This document shows, piece by piece, positions 41,042 to 50,302 of a stretch of 64,000 nucleotides of DNA. The stretch lies in NCBI GenBank assembly GCA_050248955.1, contig JBFWRK010000014.1:66504-130503 (forward strand). The letters run 5' to 3'. Both the position numbers and the translations under genes were made by a program. The DNA is from JBFWRK01 sp050248955. GTDB lineage: Bacteria > Actinomycetota > Acidimicrobiia > Acidimicrobiales > Ilumatobacteraceae. Numbering within the stretch: the stretch's first letter is position 1; each line of letters begins with the position of its first letter. Below the pieces are notes generated by a model. It was not told where the DNA came from. It was given only the letters and a program-made list of their open reading frames with translations, and ran no database searches.

Positions 41042-43462
41042 GTGCAGCGAGGTATTTGCGATGGGTTGAACGTGCTCGAGATGGGTGCAGGCAGCGTCGC
41101 GGCGGCCATCGCCGGGACGATGTTCGCCGACAACGCCGCCAGGGTGATCAAGATCGAGCCGCCCGAAGGCGACCGTCTGCGGACCTTGCACCCGAGCGCG
41201 TTCCTGGCCTGGAACCGCGGCAAGGAGAGCGTCGTCGCCGATCTCCGCACCGACGAGGGGCGGGCTGCGTTCCGCGAGCTCGCCGCCAATGCGGACGTGG
41301 TGCTCGACGGGTTTGCACCCGGCCGCGCCGACGGCTGGGGCATCGGTTGGGAAGCGCTGAGGGCGATCAACCCGGGGCTCGTCTACTGCTCGATCACCGG
41401 CTTCGGCACCACCGGTCCGTACTCCAGGATCAAGGCGTACGACGCGGCGGTGATGGCCAAGGCGGGCGTGCTCCAACTGGGCCTGTTCGCCTATCGCAGC
41501 GGGCCGATCATGTTCAGCGCACTGCTGGCCAGCGCCGGCGCCGGACACATGGCCACCGCCGCCGTGTGCGCGGCGCTGACGGCTCGCACCCAGACCGGCA
41601 CCGGGCAGTACGTCGAGGCGACCATGGTGCAGGGGCTCAACCCGCTCGACTACTTCAACACGATGGGCACCCAGCTGGCCGCCCGTTCGGGCATGTCGAG
41701 CGAGGAGACCAGGAACGCGGCGATGAAGTTCGTTGCCGCCAGCCGGTACAGCATGATCATGCCCACCAAGGACGGGCGGTGGGTCGCCACCACCCAGATG
41801 CTGCCGCACCAGGCGCGCGCCCTCTCGCGTGCGTGCGGCCTCGAGCACACGTTCGACGACCCCGTGTACGAGAAGCAGCCGCAGTTCGCGTCCGCCGAGG
41901 ACGCCGAGGCCTGGGAGAACCTCATCTGGGAGGCGATGAAGCAGCAGCCGTACGAGTACTGGGAGGAGGCGTTCCTCGCCGAGCCCGACATCGCGTTCGA
42001 GCTGTGCCGGTTCAGTGAGGAGGGCATCGACCACCCGCAGATCCGCCACAACGGCGAGGTCGCCACGATCGACGACCCCGACGTCGGCTCCGTCGAGCTG
42101 GTCGGTCCCGTGGCGCAGTTCAGCGAGCTGCCGTCGCAGATCGCACGGTCGGCGCCACAACTCGGTCAGAACGCCGGGCCGTTCGCCGCCCGGGCGCCGC
42201 TGGCGTCCACGGGAGCGCAGCTCCCGCACGCGCTGTCGGGCTGCACGATCGTCGAGATGGGGTACTTCTACGCCATGCCGTACGGAGTCACCATGACCGG
42301 CGCGCTCGGCGCACGCGTCATCAAGATCGAGCCCAAGGCCGGCGACCCGATGCGCACGTCGTTCGGCGCCCCCGACTCGGGCGCGGCGAAGACCATGGAG
42401 GGCAAGGAGTCGATCTCGCTCGACCTGCAGACGGCGGAGGGGCAGGAGATCGCCCGCAAGCTCGCAGCCTCGGCGACCGTCTTCGTCAACGGCTTCCGCA
42501 CCGGCGTCGCGGAGAAGATGGGGCTCGACTACGAGAGCCTGCGCCAGCTGAACCCGGACATCGTCTACGTGCACGCGACCGGCTACGGCACGTCGGGGCC
42601 CCGGTCGTCCCGACCCATCTACGCCCAGGTGGCGCAAGCGGTCGCCGGCAGCATCAACCGGTACGGCGGGCGCTGGATGGACCCCGACTTCGCGATCGAC
42701 ATGTCCGTCCTCGAAGCGCAGCTGATCGTGCTGCCCCGAGTGCGTGGCGTCGTCGACGGCGACAGCAACGCCGCGCTCGCGGTCGCGTCAACCCTCGGTC
42801 TTGCGATCTACGACCGAGCCAACCGCGGGACGGGTCAGTTCGCCGCGACCACGATGATCGGCGGCAACGCATGGTCGTACGCCGACGACTTCATCCGCTA
42901 CACCGGCAAGCCGGCGCTCCCGCTGGTCGACGAGGACGGCCATGGGCTCAACGCGCTCTACCGCCTGTACAAGGTCGCTGACGGTTGGGTCTTCCTGGGC
43001 GCGCCGCTGCAGGCCGAGTGGGATCGTCTGGTCGGCGAGCTCGGGCTCGCCGAGCTCGCCGACGACCCGCGGTTCACCACGCCGGCCGACCGGCTCGCGA
43101 ACGACGACGCCCTCACCGCAGCCCTGACCGCTCGTCTCGGCGCCGAGTCCGCCGACGCCCTGGAGGCCCGTCTGACCGCGGCCGGCGTGTGCTGCGTCCG
43201 CGCCTACGACGGCAACCACTCGATGTTCACGATCAACGACCCGGTCATGCGCGAGACCGGGTTGACCGCGGAGGTCGAGCACCCACGCTTCGGCCAGATC
43301 GTCCGGCACGGGCTGCTGGCGAAGCTCAGCGACACACCCGGTCGCCTCGCCGCCGGCTGCCTCAACGGCCAGCACACCGAGGCCATCCTCGCCGAGCTCG
43401 GCTACAGCTCCGAGCGGATCCAGCAGCTGCTGGCCGACGAAGTGGCCTTCACCGCGTCATGA
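41042..43462 (+). CDS. Tandem CaiB/BaiF family III CoA-transferase (two domains fused)
   Basis: An 806-residue protein made of two CaiB-type units. Unit 1 (about 1-390) has VLEMGAGSVAA, VIKIEPPEGDRLR, VVADLRTDEGR and LVYCSITGFGTTGPY. Unit 2 (about 400-806) has IVEMGYFYAMPYG, VIKIEPKAGDPMR, ISLDLQTAEGQ and IVYVHATGYGTSGP. By alignment the catalytic aspartate position is serine in unit 1 (S164) and Asp in unit 2 (D574). It should exchange CoA between a carboxylate and an acyl-CoA. It starts with GTG and overlaps the following amidohydrolase gene by four bases. Confidence 0.9.
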   Translation: MQRGICDGLNVLEMGAGSVAAAIAGTMFADNAARVIKIEPPEGDRLRTLHPSAFLAWNRGKESVVADLRTDEGRAAFRELAANADVVLDGFAPGRADGWGIGWEALRAINPGLVYCSITGFGTTGPYSRIKAYDAAVMAKAGVLQLGLFAYRSGPIMFSALLASAGAGHMATAAVCAALTARTQTGTGQYVEATMVQGLNPLDYFNTMGTQLAARSGMSSEETRNAAMKFVAASRYSMIMPTKDGRWVATTQMLPHQARALSRACGLEHTFDDPVYEKQPQFASAEDAEAWENLIWEAMKQQPYEYWEEAFLAEPDIAFELCRFSEEGIDHPQIRHNGEVATIDDPDVGSVELVGPVAQFSELPSQIARSAPQLGQNAGPFAARAPLASTGAQLPHALSGCTIVEMGYFYAMPYGVTMTGALGARVIKIEPKAGDPMRTSFGAPDSGAAKTMEGKESISLDLQTAEGQEIARKLAASATVFVNGFRTGVAEKMGLDYESLRQLNPDIVYVHATGYGTSGPRSSRPIYAQVAQAVAGSINRYGGRWMDPDFAIDMSVLEAQLIVLPRVRGVVDGDSNAALAVASTLGLAIYDRANRGTGQFAATTMIGGNAWSYADDFIRYTGKPALPLVDEDGHGLNALYRLYKVADGWVFLGAPLQAEWDRLVGELGLAELADDPRFTTPADRLANDDALTAALTARLGAESADALEARLTAAGVCCVRAYDGNHSMFTINDPVMRETGLTAEVEHPRFGQIVRHGLLAKLSDTPGRLAAGCLNGQHTEAILAELGYSSERIQQLLADEVAFTAS

Positions 43463-44655
43463 GCGTCCCGCGCATCATCTCCGTCGACGATCACGTCGTC
43501 GAGCCACGCGATCTCTGGCAGGCGCGGCTGCCCGCCAGCCTGTGCGACCGGGCACCGCGGGTCGACCGGGTGCGCGGGTACTACGCGCCCGGTGCCCGCG
43601 GCGGCTGGGTCGAGACGGACGAGGGTGACTGGGCCGACATCTGGCGGTTCGGCGACCACGAGATGTCGATCATCCCCGGCTTCGCCGCGGCGGGCATGGA
43701 TCAGAACAGCCTCGACTGGGTGCCGCTGACCTACGACATGATGCGGCCGGGTTGCTGGGAGCAGTCGGCTCGGTTGGCCGACATGGACGCGAACCACACC
43801 GAGGCGGGACTGTCGTTCCCGACGTTCCCGCGCTTCTGCGGGCAGACCTTCCACGAGCACCCCGACCGCGAGCTCGGCCTGGCCTGCATTCAGGTCTACA
43901 ACGACTGGATGATCGACGAGTGGTGCGGCGGCGACGGCCGCGGGCGACTCGTCCCGCTCACGCTCATCCCGCTCTGGGACCCCGAGCTCGCGGCCGACGA
44001 GGTGCGTCGCTGCGCCGACAAGGGCTCGCACGCCGTCGCGTTCTCCGAGAACCCCGTCCGGCTCAAGCTGCCGAGCATCTTCACCGATCACTGGGACCCG
44101 TTCTTCCGGGCGTGCGAGCAGTCCGACACGGTGGTGAACCTGCACATCGGTTCGTCGTCCACGTTCCCGCTGACGTCGTCGGACGCGCCGCGCGCTGTCT
44201 CGCTCGGACTCACCTATCAGGGCGCGTCCCACGCGTTCTGCGACTGGCTCACGTCCGGCAAGCTCCCCCAGTTCCCGCACCTGCGGGTGGCGCTCAGCGA
44301 GGGCCAGATCGGCTGGATGCCGTTCCTGCTCGAGAAGCTCGACGGCGTCTGGCACGAGCGGGCCACCTACGGCAACATCGAGCACCTGCCGCACCCACCG
44401 AGCCACTGGATGCACCAGCTCTACGGCTGCGTGTTCGACGACCAGATCGGGCTCGAGCTCCGCGACCGCATCGGCATCCGGCAGATCATGTTCGAGGTCG
44501 ACTACCCCCACGGCGACTCCACGTGGCCGAACACGCTCGCCAAGGTCGAGCGGCTCGTCACGGCGGCGGGGCTGTCCGACGACGAGATCCACGCCGTGGT
44601 CCGCGGCAACGCGATCGAGTGCTACGGGCTCGAGCGGTTCGGCATCCACCACTGA
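43459..44655 (+). CDS. Amidohydrolase family 2 protein
   Basis: A 398-residue metallo-hydrolase with the N-terminal motif VDDHVVEPRDLW (D-x-H), VNLHIGSSS in the barrel and the C-terminal FEVDYPHGDSTWPN. The ATGA overlap with the CoA-transferase gene and the close luciferase-like gene downstream put it in a four-gene operon (41042-46035). It may decarboxylate or hydrate the CoA or acid product. The family does not fix the reaction. Confidence 0.9.
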   Translation: MSVPRIISVDDHVVEPRDLWQARLPASLCDRAPRVDRVRGYYAPGARGGWVETDEGDWADIWRFGDHEMSIIPGFAAAGMDQNSLDWVPLTYDMMRPGCWEQSARLADMDANHTEAGLSFPTFPRFCGQTFHEHPDRELGLACIQVYNDWMIDEWCGGDGRGRLVPLTLIPLWDPELAADEVRRCADKGSHAVAFSENPVRLKLPSIFTDHWDPFFRACEQSDTVVNLHIGSSSTFPLTSSDAPRAVSLGLTYQGASHAFCDWLTSGKLPQFPHLRVALSEGQIGWMPFLLEKLDGVWHERATYGNIEHLPHPPSHWMHQLYGCVFDDQIGLELRDRIGIRQIMFEVDYPHGDSTWPNTLAKVERLVTAAGLSDDEIHAVVRGNAIECYGLERFGIHH

Positions 44656-44665
44656 AGGATGAACC

Positions 44666-45643
44666 ATGCAGGTCGGCATCTACTTCGATCTCCGCAACCC
44701 ACCGGAGTGGCAGACCGACTGGTCGCGGCTCTACGGCTTCACGTTGGAGATGTGCGAGGAGGCCGAGGCGCTGGGTGCGCACTCGATCTGGCTGAGCGAG
44801 CACCACCTGTTCGACGACGGCTACCTGCCCCAGCCGCTCACGTTCGCCGCTGCGGTCGCGGCGCGGACGAAGCGTGCGCGGATCGGTACCGCGATCCTCA
44901 TCGCGCCGCTGCACCATCCGGTCGAGATCGCCGAGCAGGCCGCGGTCGTCGACGTGCTGTCGGGTGGCCGGCTCGAGCTCGGCATCGGAACGGGCTACCG
45001 CGTACCGGAGTTCGAGCTCTACGGCGCACCGATGGAGCGGCGCTACGCGACCACTGACGAGACCGCCCGTGCAGTCCGCCGGCTCTGGGACCGCGTGACC
45101 CCAGGGCCCATGCAGGAGCGCATGCCGATCTGGATGGGGTACCAGGGCCCGCAGGGAGCGCGACGCGCAGGGCTGCTCGGCGAATCGCTGCTGACGGCGA
45201 ACGGTGCCATGTGGCCGGCCTATCGCGACGGACTGATCGAGGGCGGGCACGATCCGGCGACCGCCCGGATGGGAGGGGGCATCAACGGCTGGGTCAGCGA
45301 CGATCCCGAGGCCGACTGGCCCGTCGTGTCGAAGCACGTCGCCGCACAGATCGACTCGTACCGGCGCCACATGGTCGAGGGCACCGACATGCCGACACCA
45401 CGCCCGATCGACCCGGACCGGCTGCGCTCGCGCACCGAGTCGCGCGGCCCGCTCGACCGGATCATCTACGGCACCCCCGAGGAGGTCGCGCAGCGCATCG
45501 TCGACGATGCCGCTGGCGCGCCGGTGGACACCGTGTTCTTCTGGGCCTCGATCGCCGGCATGCCGGAGGACCTGGTCGCCACCCACATCCGTACCGTGTG
45601 CCAGCGCCTCGCCCCGCTGCTCGCCGACAGCGAGCGGACGTGA
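44666..45643 (+). CDS. Luciferase-like (F420/flavin-dependent) oxidoreductase
   Basis: A 325-residue luciferase-superfamily protein with SIWLSEHHLFDDGYLPQP, RARIGTAILIAPLHHPVEIAEQ, LSGGRLELGIGTGYR and PIWMGYQGPQGARRAG. The SEHH segment is typical of the flavin monooxygenase-like branch. It lies ten bases behind the amidohydrolase gene with an AAGGA ribosome site, and overlaps the following SnoaL-like gene by four bases (GTGA). Confidence 0.88.
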   Translation: MQVGIYFDLRNPPEWQTDWSRLYGFTLEMCEEAEALGAHSIWLSEHHLFDDGYLPQPLTFAAAVAARTKRARIGTAILIAPLHHPVEIAEQAAVVDVLSGGRLELGIGTGYRVPEFELYGAPMERRYATTDETARAVRRLWDRVTPGPMQERMPIWMGYQGPQGARRAGLLGESLLTANGAMWPAYRDGLIEGGHDPATARMGGGINGWVSDDPEADWPVVSKHVAAQIDSYRRHMVEGTDMPTPRPIDPDRLRSRTESRGPLDRIIYGTPEEVAQRIVDDAAGAPVDTVFFWASIAGMPEDLVATHIRTVCQRLAPLLADSERT

Positions 45644-46035
45644 GCCTCGACGTCGCCGATCGGTTGGCGATCCACGAGCTGCTCGCCCTCTACGGTCACC
45701 TCATCGACGAGCGGCGGTGGGACGCGCTCGATCAGGTCTTCACCGACGACCTGGTCTTCGACGCCTCCGATTTCGGCAGCGAGATCACCCGCTCACGCGC
45801 TGACCTCGTCGCGATCTGGATGCGCCCCGACACCGCACATCCGCTCGCGCACCACGCGACGAACGTGGTCGTGATCGAGGATGCCGACGGCACCGTGCGC
45901 GTGCGCTCGAAGGGGATCGGCATCGGCGTCGGCGAGCGGGTCGGCAGCGTCACGTACGACGACGTCGTGGTCCGCACGCCCGATGGGTGGCGGATGGCAT
46001 CGCGCCGCGCGGTGCTCCGCCGACCGCACGCCTGA
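45640..46035 (+). CDS. SnoaL-like (NTF2-fold) small protein
   Basis: A 131-residue protein with DRLAIHELLALYGHLIDERRWDALDQVF, the standard first helices and strand of SnoaL-like domains, and HHATNVVV in the pocket strand. It could be an isomerase or hydrolase acting on the product of the luciferase-like enzyme with which it is translationally coupled. The GTG start overlaps the previous stop. It is the last gene of the operon and convergent with a crotonase gene. Confidence 0.85.
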   Translation: MSLDVADRLAIHELLALYGHLIDERRWDALDQVFTDDLVFDASDFGSEITRSRADLVAIWMRPDTAHPLAHHATNVVVIEDADGTVRVRSKGIGIGVGERVGSVTYDDVVVRTPDGWRMASRRAVLRRPHA

Positions 46036-46057
46036 CCGGGCGGCCGAGCAGCACGGC

Positions 46058-46873
46058 TCACTCCGACGTCGGGCCGTCGAACACCGGGGCCCGCTTCTCC
46101 CGGTGCGACGCCAGACCCTCGGCCGCGTCAGGCCCGCCGAACCCGAAGAACTCCAGCCCGAGCGACGCGTCGAACGCCGGACCGGCCTGGCGGTACCAGT
46201 GGTTCAGGGAGTGCTTCGTCCACCGCAGCGCCGACTGCGACATCCCCGCCAACTGCACCGCGACCTCGAGCGCGCGGGCGTGCACCTGGTCGTCGTCGAC
46301 GCACAGCGACACCAACCCGATCCGCTCGGCCTCCTCCCCCGTCAGCGTGTCGCACGTGAGCAGGTAGTACTTCGACTTCGCCATGCCCGCCAGCAACGGC
46401 CAGCACACCGCGGCATGATCGCCGGCAGCCACGCCGAGGCGGGTGTGCCCGTCGATGATCCGCGCCGTGCGGCCGACGATCGAGATGTCGGCGAGCATCC
46501 CCGCCACCAGACCGGCGCCGACCGCCGGGCCGTGGATCGCCGACACGATCGGCTTCGAGCAGTTGATGACGTTCCACACCAGGTCGCGCGCCTCGCGCAT
46601 CACGCGGGTGCGCACCGCGTAGTCGTTGATGATGCCGTCGAGCAACTCGAAGCTGCCGCCCGACGAGAACCCCTTCCCCGCCCCCTGCAGGATCGCCACC
46701 CGCACCTCCGGGTCGCGGTCGACCGTCAGCCAGATGTCGGCGATCTCACGATGCGCATCCGGCCCGACCGAGTTCAGACCCGGTGCGTCGAACGTGATGC
46801 TGAGCACCCCGTCCGCCGGACGCTCGTACGTGAAGCTCGGGTACAGGGCGGCATAGTCGGTGGTCATGACCAC
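46058..46873 (-). CDS. Enoyl-CoA hydratase/isomerase family protein
   Basis: A 271-residue crotonase-fold protein with FSSGGSFELLD, HGPAVGAGLVAGMLAD and LGVAAGDHAAVCWPLLAG. Neither canonical hydratase glutamate is evident (GAGLV and AAGDH). The AAGDHA segment marks a recognised subgroup of unknown reaction. The GTG at 46873 has GAGGAG at ideal spacing; ATG 46867 is the alternative. It diverges from the ACAD gene at 46979. Confidence 0.85.
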   Translation of the reverse strand: MVMTTDYAALYPSFTYERPADGVLSITFDAPGLNSVGPDAHREIADIWLTVDRDPEVRVAILQGAGKGFSSGGSFELLDGIINDYAVRTRVMREARDLVWNVINCSKPIVSAIHGPAVGAGLVAGMLADISIVGRTARIIDGHTRLGVAAGDHAAVCWPLLAGMAKSKYYLLTCDTLTGEEAERIGLVSLCVDDDQVHARALEVAVQLAGMSQSALRWTKHSLNHWYRQAGPAFDASLGLEFFGFGGPDAAEGLASHREKRAPVFDGPTSE

Positions 46874-46923
46874 ATCGTGCTCCTCGGGAGATCGCAGTGC
46901 TCATCTGGGCGGCACCGTCGACG

Positions 46924-46939
46924 AATCAGTAAGATGATT
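46924..46939. promoter_or_regulatory. AATCA-N6-TGATT inverted repeat in a divergent promoter
   Basis: AATCA-GTAAGA-TGATT lies between the crotonase (46873, minus) and ACAD (46979, plus) genes. TAAGAT inside it could be a -10 box for the ACAD gene. Confidence 0.4.
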
Positions 46940-46978
46940 GGGTGATTGTCGCACACAGGTCGACGGCCGACCGAGCCC

Positions 46979-48151
46979 ATGGATGACACCGCGCTGACGG
47001 ACGCCGACCGGGCGTTCGTCGACGAGCTGCGAGCGTGGCTGTCCGAGCACCTGACCGGCGACTTCAAGGCGGCCGGACCGGTGGGCGGCCCGGCCGACGA
47101 CACTGCCTGGGAGATCCGCAGGGCATGGGAGACCGAGCTCGCTGCCGCGCGGTGGCTGAACGTGTCGTGGCCGGAGGCGTACGGCGGCCGAGGCGGCACC
47201 CCACGCCAGGAGCTGCTGTTCCACATCGAGCACGCCGCGAGCGGGGCACCGTACTGGGTGGGTGTGCAGGGCCGCGATCTGTTCGGGCCGACTCTCCTGG
47301 AGTACGGCACCGAGGAGCAGCGCATGCGCTTCCTGCCGAAGATCGCGGCCGTCGAGGAGCTCTGGGGTCAGGGCTTCAGCGAGCCCGACGCCGGATCCGA
47401 CCTCGCCGGCCTCACCACCCGAGCCGAACGCGACGGCGACGAGTGGGTGATCACCGGCCAGAAGATCTGGACGACGTTCGGGCACCATGCCGACTGGCTG
47501 TACGTGCTGTGCCGCACGAACCCCGGCGCGCCACGCCACAAGGGGATCTCGATGCTGCTGGTGCCGGCCGATCAGCCCGGTGTCGACGTGCGACCGATTC
47601 GCAACATCGCCGGTGGGCTCGAGTTCTGCGAGGTGTTTCTCGACGGTGCCCGCACGGCGGCCGAGCACGTGGTGGGCGAGGTCGACGGAGGCTGGTCGGT
47701 CGTGATGGGCACGTTGGGCAACGAGCGTGCCGGCGCGACCGTGCTGCCGTTCCAGGCCGGCTTCAAGCGCGAGATGCACGCGCTGATCGACCTGGCCCGC
47801 TCGAAGGGCGTCGCCGGCGACCCCGTCGTGCGCGACCGGATCAGCCGCGCCTGGGCCGGGCTCCGGATCATGGAGCTCAACAACGACCGCCTGCTGTCGG
47901 CCGTCCTCGCCGGCCGGCACCCCGGCCCCGAGTCGTCCGTCGGCAAGCTGTACTGGGCCAACTGGCATCGCGACTTCGGCGAGCTGATGGTCGACGTGCT
48001 GGGCGCCGATGCGCTGGCGCCTGGCAGCGGCACCGACCTGCACCCGATGGTGCGCAGCTTCCTCAACGCCCGCGCCGAGACCATCTACGGCGGCGCCAAC
48101 GAGATCCAGCGCAACATCCTCGGCGAGCGCGTGCTCGGTCTGCCGCGTTGA
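46979..48151 (+). CDS. Acyl-CoA dehydrogenase
   Basis: A 390-residue ACAD with WPEAYGGRGGTPRQELL, GQGFSEPDAGSDLAGL, TGQKIWTTFGHHADW and GGANEIQRNILGERVLGLP. The start at ATG 46979 matches the family; a TTG at 46946 is in frame. It is followed by a luciferase-like gene 34 bases downstream. The divergent AATCA-N6-TGATT site upstream may control it together with the crotonase at 46058. Confidence 0.92.
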   Translation: MDDTALTDADRAFVDELRAWLSEHLTGDFKAAGPVGGPADDTAWEIRRAWETELAAARWLNVSWPEAYGGRGGTPRQELLFHIEHAASGAPYWVGVQGRDLFGPTLLEYGTEEQRMRFLPKIAAVEELWGQGFSEPDAGSDLAGLTTRAERDGDEWVITGQKIWTTFGHHADWLYVLCRTNPGAPRHKGISMLLVPADQPGVDVRPIRNIAGGLEFCEVFLDGARTAAEHVVGEVDGGWSVVMGTLGNERAGATVLPFQAGFKREMHALIDLARSKGVAGDPVVRDRISRAWAGLRIMELNNDRLLSAVLAGRHPGPESSVGKLYWANWHRDFGELMVDVLGADALAPGSGTDLHPMVRSFLNARAETIYGGANEIQRNILGERVLGLPR

Positions 48152-48185
48152 CGCGACCACCAACCCGACCCACCCGGAGGACCAC

Positions 48186-49196
48186 GTGCTGATCGACACC
48201 TCATTCGGCAAGTCGCTCGTCGACGCCGGCGACACCGCCCGCGCCCTGGAGGCCGCTGGCTACGACGGCATCTGGACCGGTGAGACGCAGCACGATCCGT
48301 TCCTCACCACCCTGCTCGCGATCCAGGCGACCCAGCACATCACGCTCGGTACCTCCGTGGCCATCGCATTCGCGCGGACACCGATGGACACGGCCTACTC
48401 GGCCCACGACCTCGCCGCGCTCAGCCGCGGGCGGTTCGTGCTCGGCCTCGGCTCACAGGTGAAGCCGCACATCGAGCGCCGCTTCTCGATGCCGTGGTCG
48501 GAGCCGGCGGCACGGATGCGCGAGTACGTCCTCGCGCTGAAGGCGATCTGGGCCGCGTGGCAGGACAGCGGCCCGCTCAACTTCGCTGGCGACTTCTACA
48601 CGCACACGTTGATGACCCCGTTCTTCTCCCCTGAGCCACACGACTACGGACCGCCGCCCGTCTACCTGGCCGGCGTCGGGCCACGCATGACCGAGGTGGC
48701 CGGCGAGGTGTGCGACGGCTTCTTCTTCCACCCGTTCACCACCCGGCGCTACCTCCAGGAGGTCACCCTGCCGGCGCTGCACCGTGGGCGCAGCGCGGCC
48801 GGGCACGACGGGGTCGACGGGTTCACGGTCGCCGGGCCGGCGTTCACCTGCGTCGGCCGTGACGACGCCGAGCTCACGACGGCGATCGCCGGCACCAAGC
48901 AGCAGATCGCCTTCTACGCCTCCACGCCGACGTACCGACCGGTGCTGGACCTGCACGGCTGGGGCGACCTCCAGCCGGAGCTGACGAGCCTCACGAAGCA
49001 GGGCAGGTGGTCGGAGATGGGTGGGACGATCGACGACGAGATGCTGCACGCGTTCGCCGTGGTCGGTGGGCCCGAGGAGGTGGGCCGCGGACTCCGCGAT
49101 CGGTGGGGGCTGGTGGCCGACCGGATCAGCCTGTACGCCACCTACCGGTCCGACCCCGCGGTGTGGTCGGCCGTCATCGACGCCATCCGCTCCTGA
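48186..49196 (+). CDS. F420-dependent luciferase-like oxidoreductase (TIGR03617-like)
   Basis: A 336-residue protein with YDGIWTGETQHDPFLTTLLA, ITLGTSVAIAFARTPM, SRGRFVLGLGSQVKPHIERRF and PVYLAGVGPRMTEVAG. The GSQVKPHIERRF pattern is typical of a mycobacterial F420-dependent subfamily. The GTG start has GGAGG at good spacing. It follows the ACAD gene and is convergent with a kinase-like gene. The reaction is unknown. Confidence 0.88.
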   Translation: MLIDTSFGKSLVDAGDTARALEAAGYDGIWTGETQHDPFLTTLLAIQATQHITLGTSVAIAFARTPMDTAYSAHDLAALSRGRFVLGLGSQVKPHIERRFSMPWSEPAARMREYVLALKAIWAAWQDSGPLNFAGDFYTHTLMTPFFSPEPHDYGPPPVYLAGVGPRMTEVAGEVCDGFFFHPFTTRRYLQEVTLPALHRGRSAAGHDGVDGFTVAGPAFTCVGRDDAELTTAIAGTKQQIAFYASTPTYRPVLDLHGWGDLQPELTSLTKQGRWSEMGGTIDDEMLHAFAVVGGPEEVGRGLRDRWGLVADRISLYATYRSDPAVWSAVIDAIRS

Positions 49197-49228
49197 CCGT
49201 TCCGCGCCCGACCGGCGGAGTCGCGGCC

Positions 49229-50302
49229 TCAGCGGCCCAGCGCCGAGATCGTCCCCAGCCGCTCCGCCGCGGTGAGGCAGCGGGTCAGGTAGCCGATCTG
49301 CGCGTCGTCGGTGTGCACGCCATCAGGCGTGATCAGCCACATCAGAACCCCGTAGAGCACGTGGCACCGATACCGGTCGAACGCCTCGTCCCTCGCCGGC
49401 GGAGTGACCCCGCGCGCTGCCAGCGCCGTCAGGTAGTGATCGATCAGCGCGCGCTCGTTGGCGGCCAGTTGCTCCTGGTCGAGGGCGGTGGTGAGGATGT
49501 AGGTGACGTCGAGCGCCCAGCATCCTCGGAGCGCGAGCTGCCAGTCGAGCAGCCCGCCCTGCGAACCGTCGACGTAGTACACGTTGCCGGCGTGCACGTC
49601 GCCGTGCAGCAGTGTGTGCGGCCCGCTGTCCATCACCCCGAGCAACCGCTCGTAGCCGCCCCACAACGCATCGTCGGTCCAGATCGACCGGTCGACGAGC
49701 GGCGCTCGATGGCCGCGCTCGACGTGACGGCGGGTGAGCCGCGGCCCGATGTCGCGCCAGAAGCGCATCGGCGCGTTGACCAGGGGCGGCGTGAGCCACG
49801 GCAGCTGCTGGTCGAGCCGATCCCCACCCCAGTACGCGGCGTGGACGGTGGCGATCGTGTCGAGCAATCCGGCGACGTCGTCGACGGTGTTCGGCTCGGT
49901 CACGATGCCGAGACGCGCACCGGGGCGCTGCGACAGGTCCTCCATGAGGAGGGTGAAGGTGATGTCGTCGCCCAGGGCATCGATCGCGTAGACCGCGGGC
50001 CGCTCGATGTCGAGCCCGGGCAGTACGTCGCGGTAGATGCGGACCTCGGTGGAGTACATCTCGGACGGGAAGCTGAACCATTCGAGGTTGCGCTTCACGA
50101 AGATCGTGGGCGGCAGCCCGGCGTCGCGCCCGGTGGCGTAGGTGACGGCCAGCCGTAGCCGACTGGCCGACCCGTCGGTGGCGCCGAGCACCTCCACTGA
50201 CTCGACCTCGACGTCCGGCCGGTCGACTCGAAGCAGTCGCGTCAGCGCCGCGGCATCGAGCGCCCGGTTGGTCGCCTCGGGCCCATCGACGACATCGGTC
50301 AT
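49229..50302 (-). CDS. APH-type phosphotransferase (kinase-fold) protein
   Basis: A 357-residue aminoglycoside-phosphotransferase-fold protein. The ATP-lobe lysine is probably in IFVKRNLEWF, the catalytic loop is HGDVHAGN and the metal site is LLDWQLALRG. All key residues of the kinase are present. In this catabolic setting a hydroxyacyl-CoA or alcohol may be the acceptor, but this is inference. The ATG overlaps the upstream crotonase stop by four bases, the same arrangement as at 20046. Confidence 0.88.
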   Translation of the reverse strand: MTDVVDGPEATNRALDAAALTRLLRVDRPDVEVESVEVLGATDGSASRLRLAVTYATGRDAGLPPTIFVKRNLEWFSFPSEMYSTEVRIYRDVLPGLDIERPAVYAIDALGDDITFTLLMEDLSQRPGARLGIVTEPNTVDDVAGLLDTIATVHAAYWGGDRLDQQLPWLTPPLVNAPMRFWRDIGPRLTRRHVERGHRAPLVDRSIWTDDALWGGYERLLGVMDSGPHTLLHGDVHAGNVYYVDGSQGGLLDWQLALRGCWALDVTYILTTALDQEQLAANERALIDHYLTALAARGVTPPARDEAFDRYRCHVLYGVLMWLITPDGVHTDDAQIGYLTRCLTAAERLGTISALGR

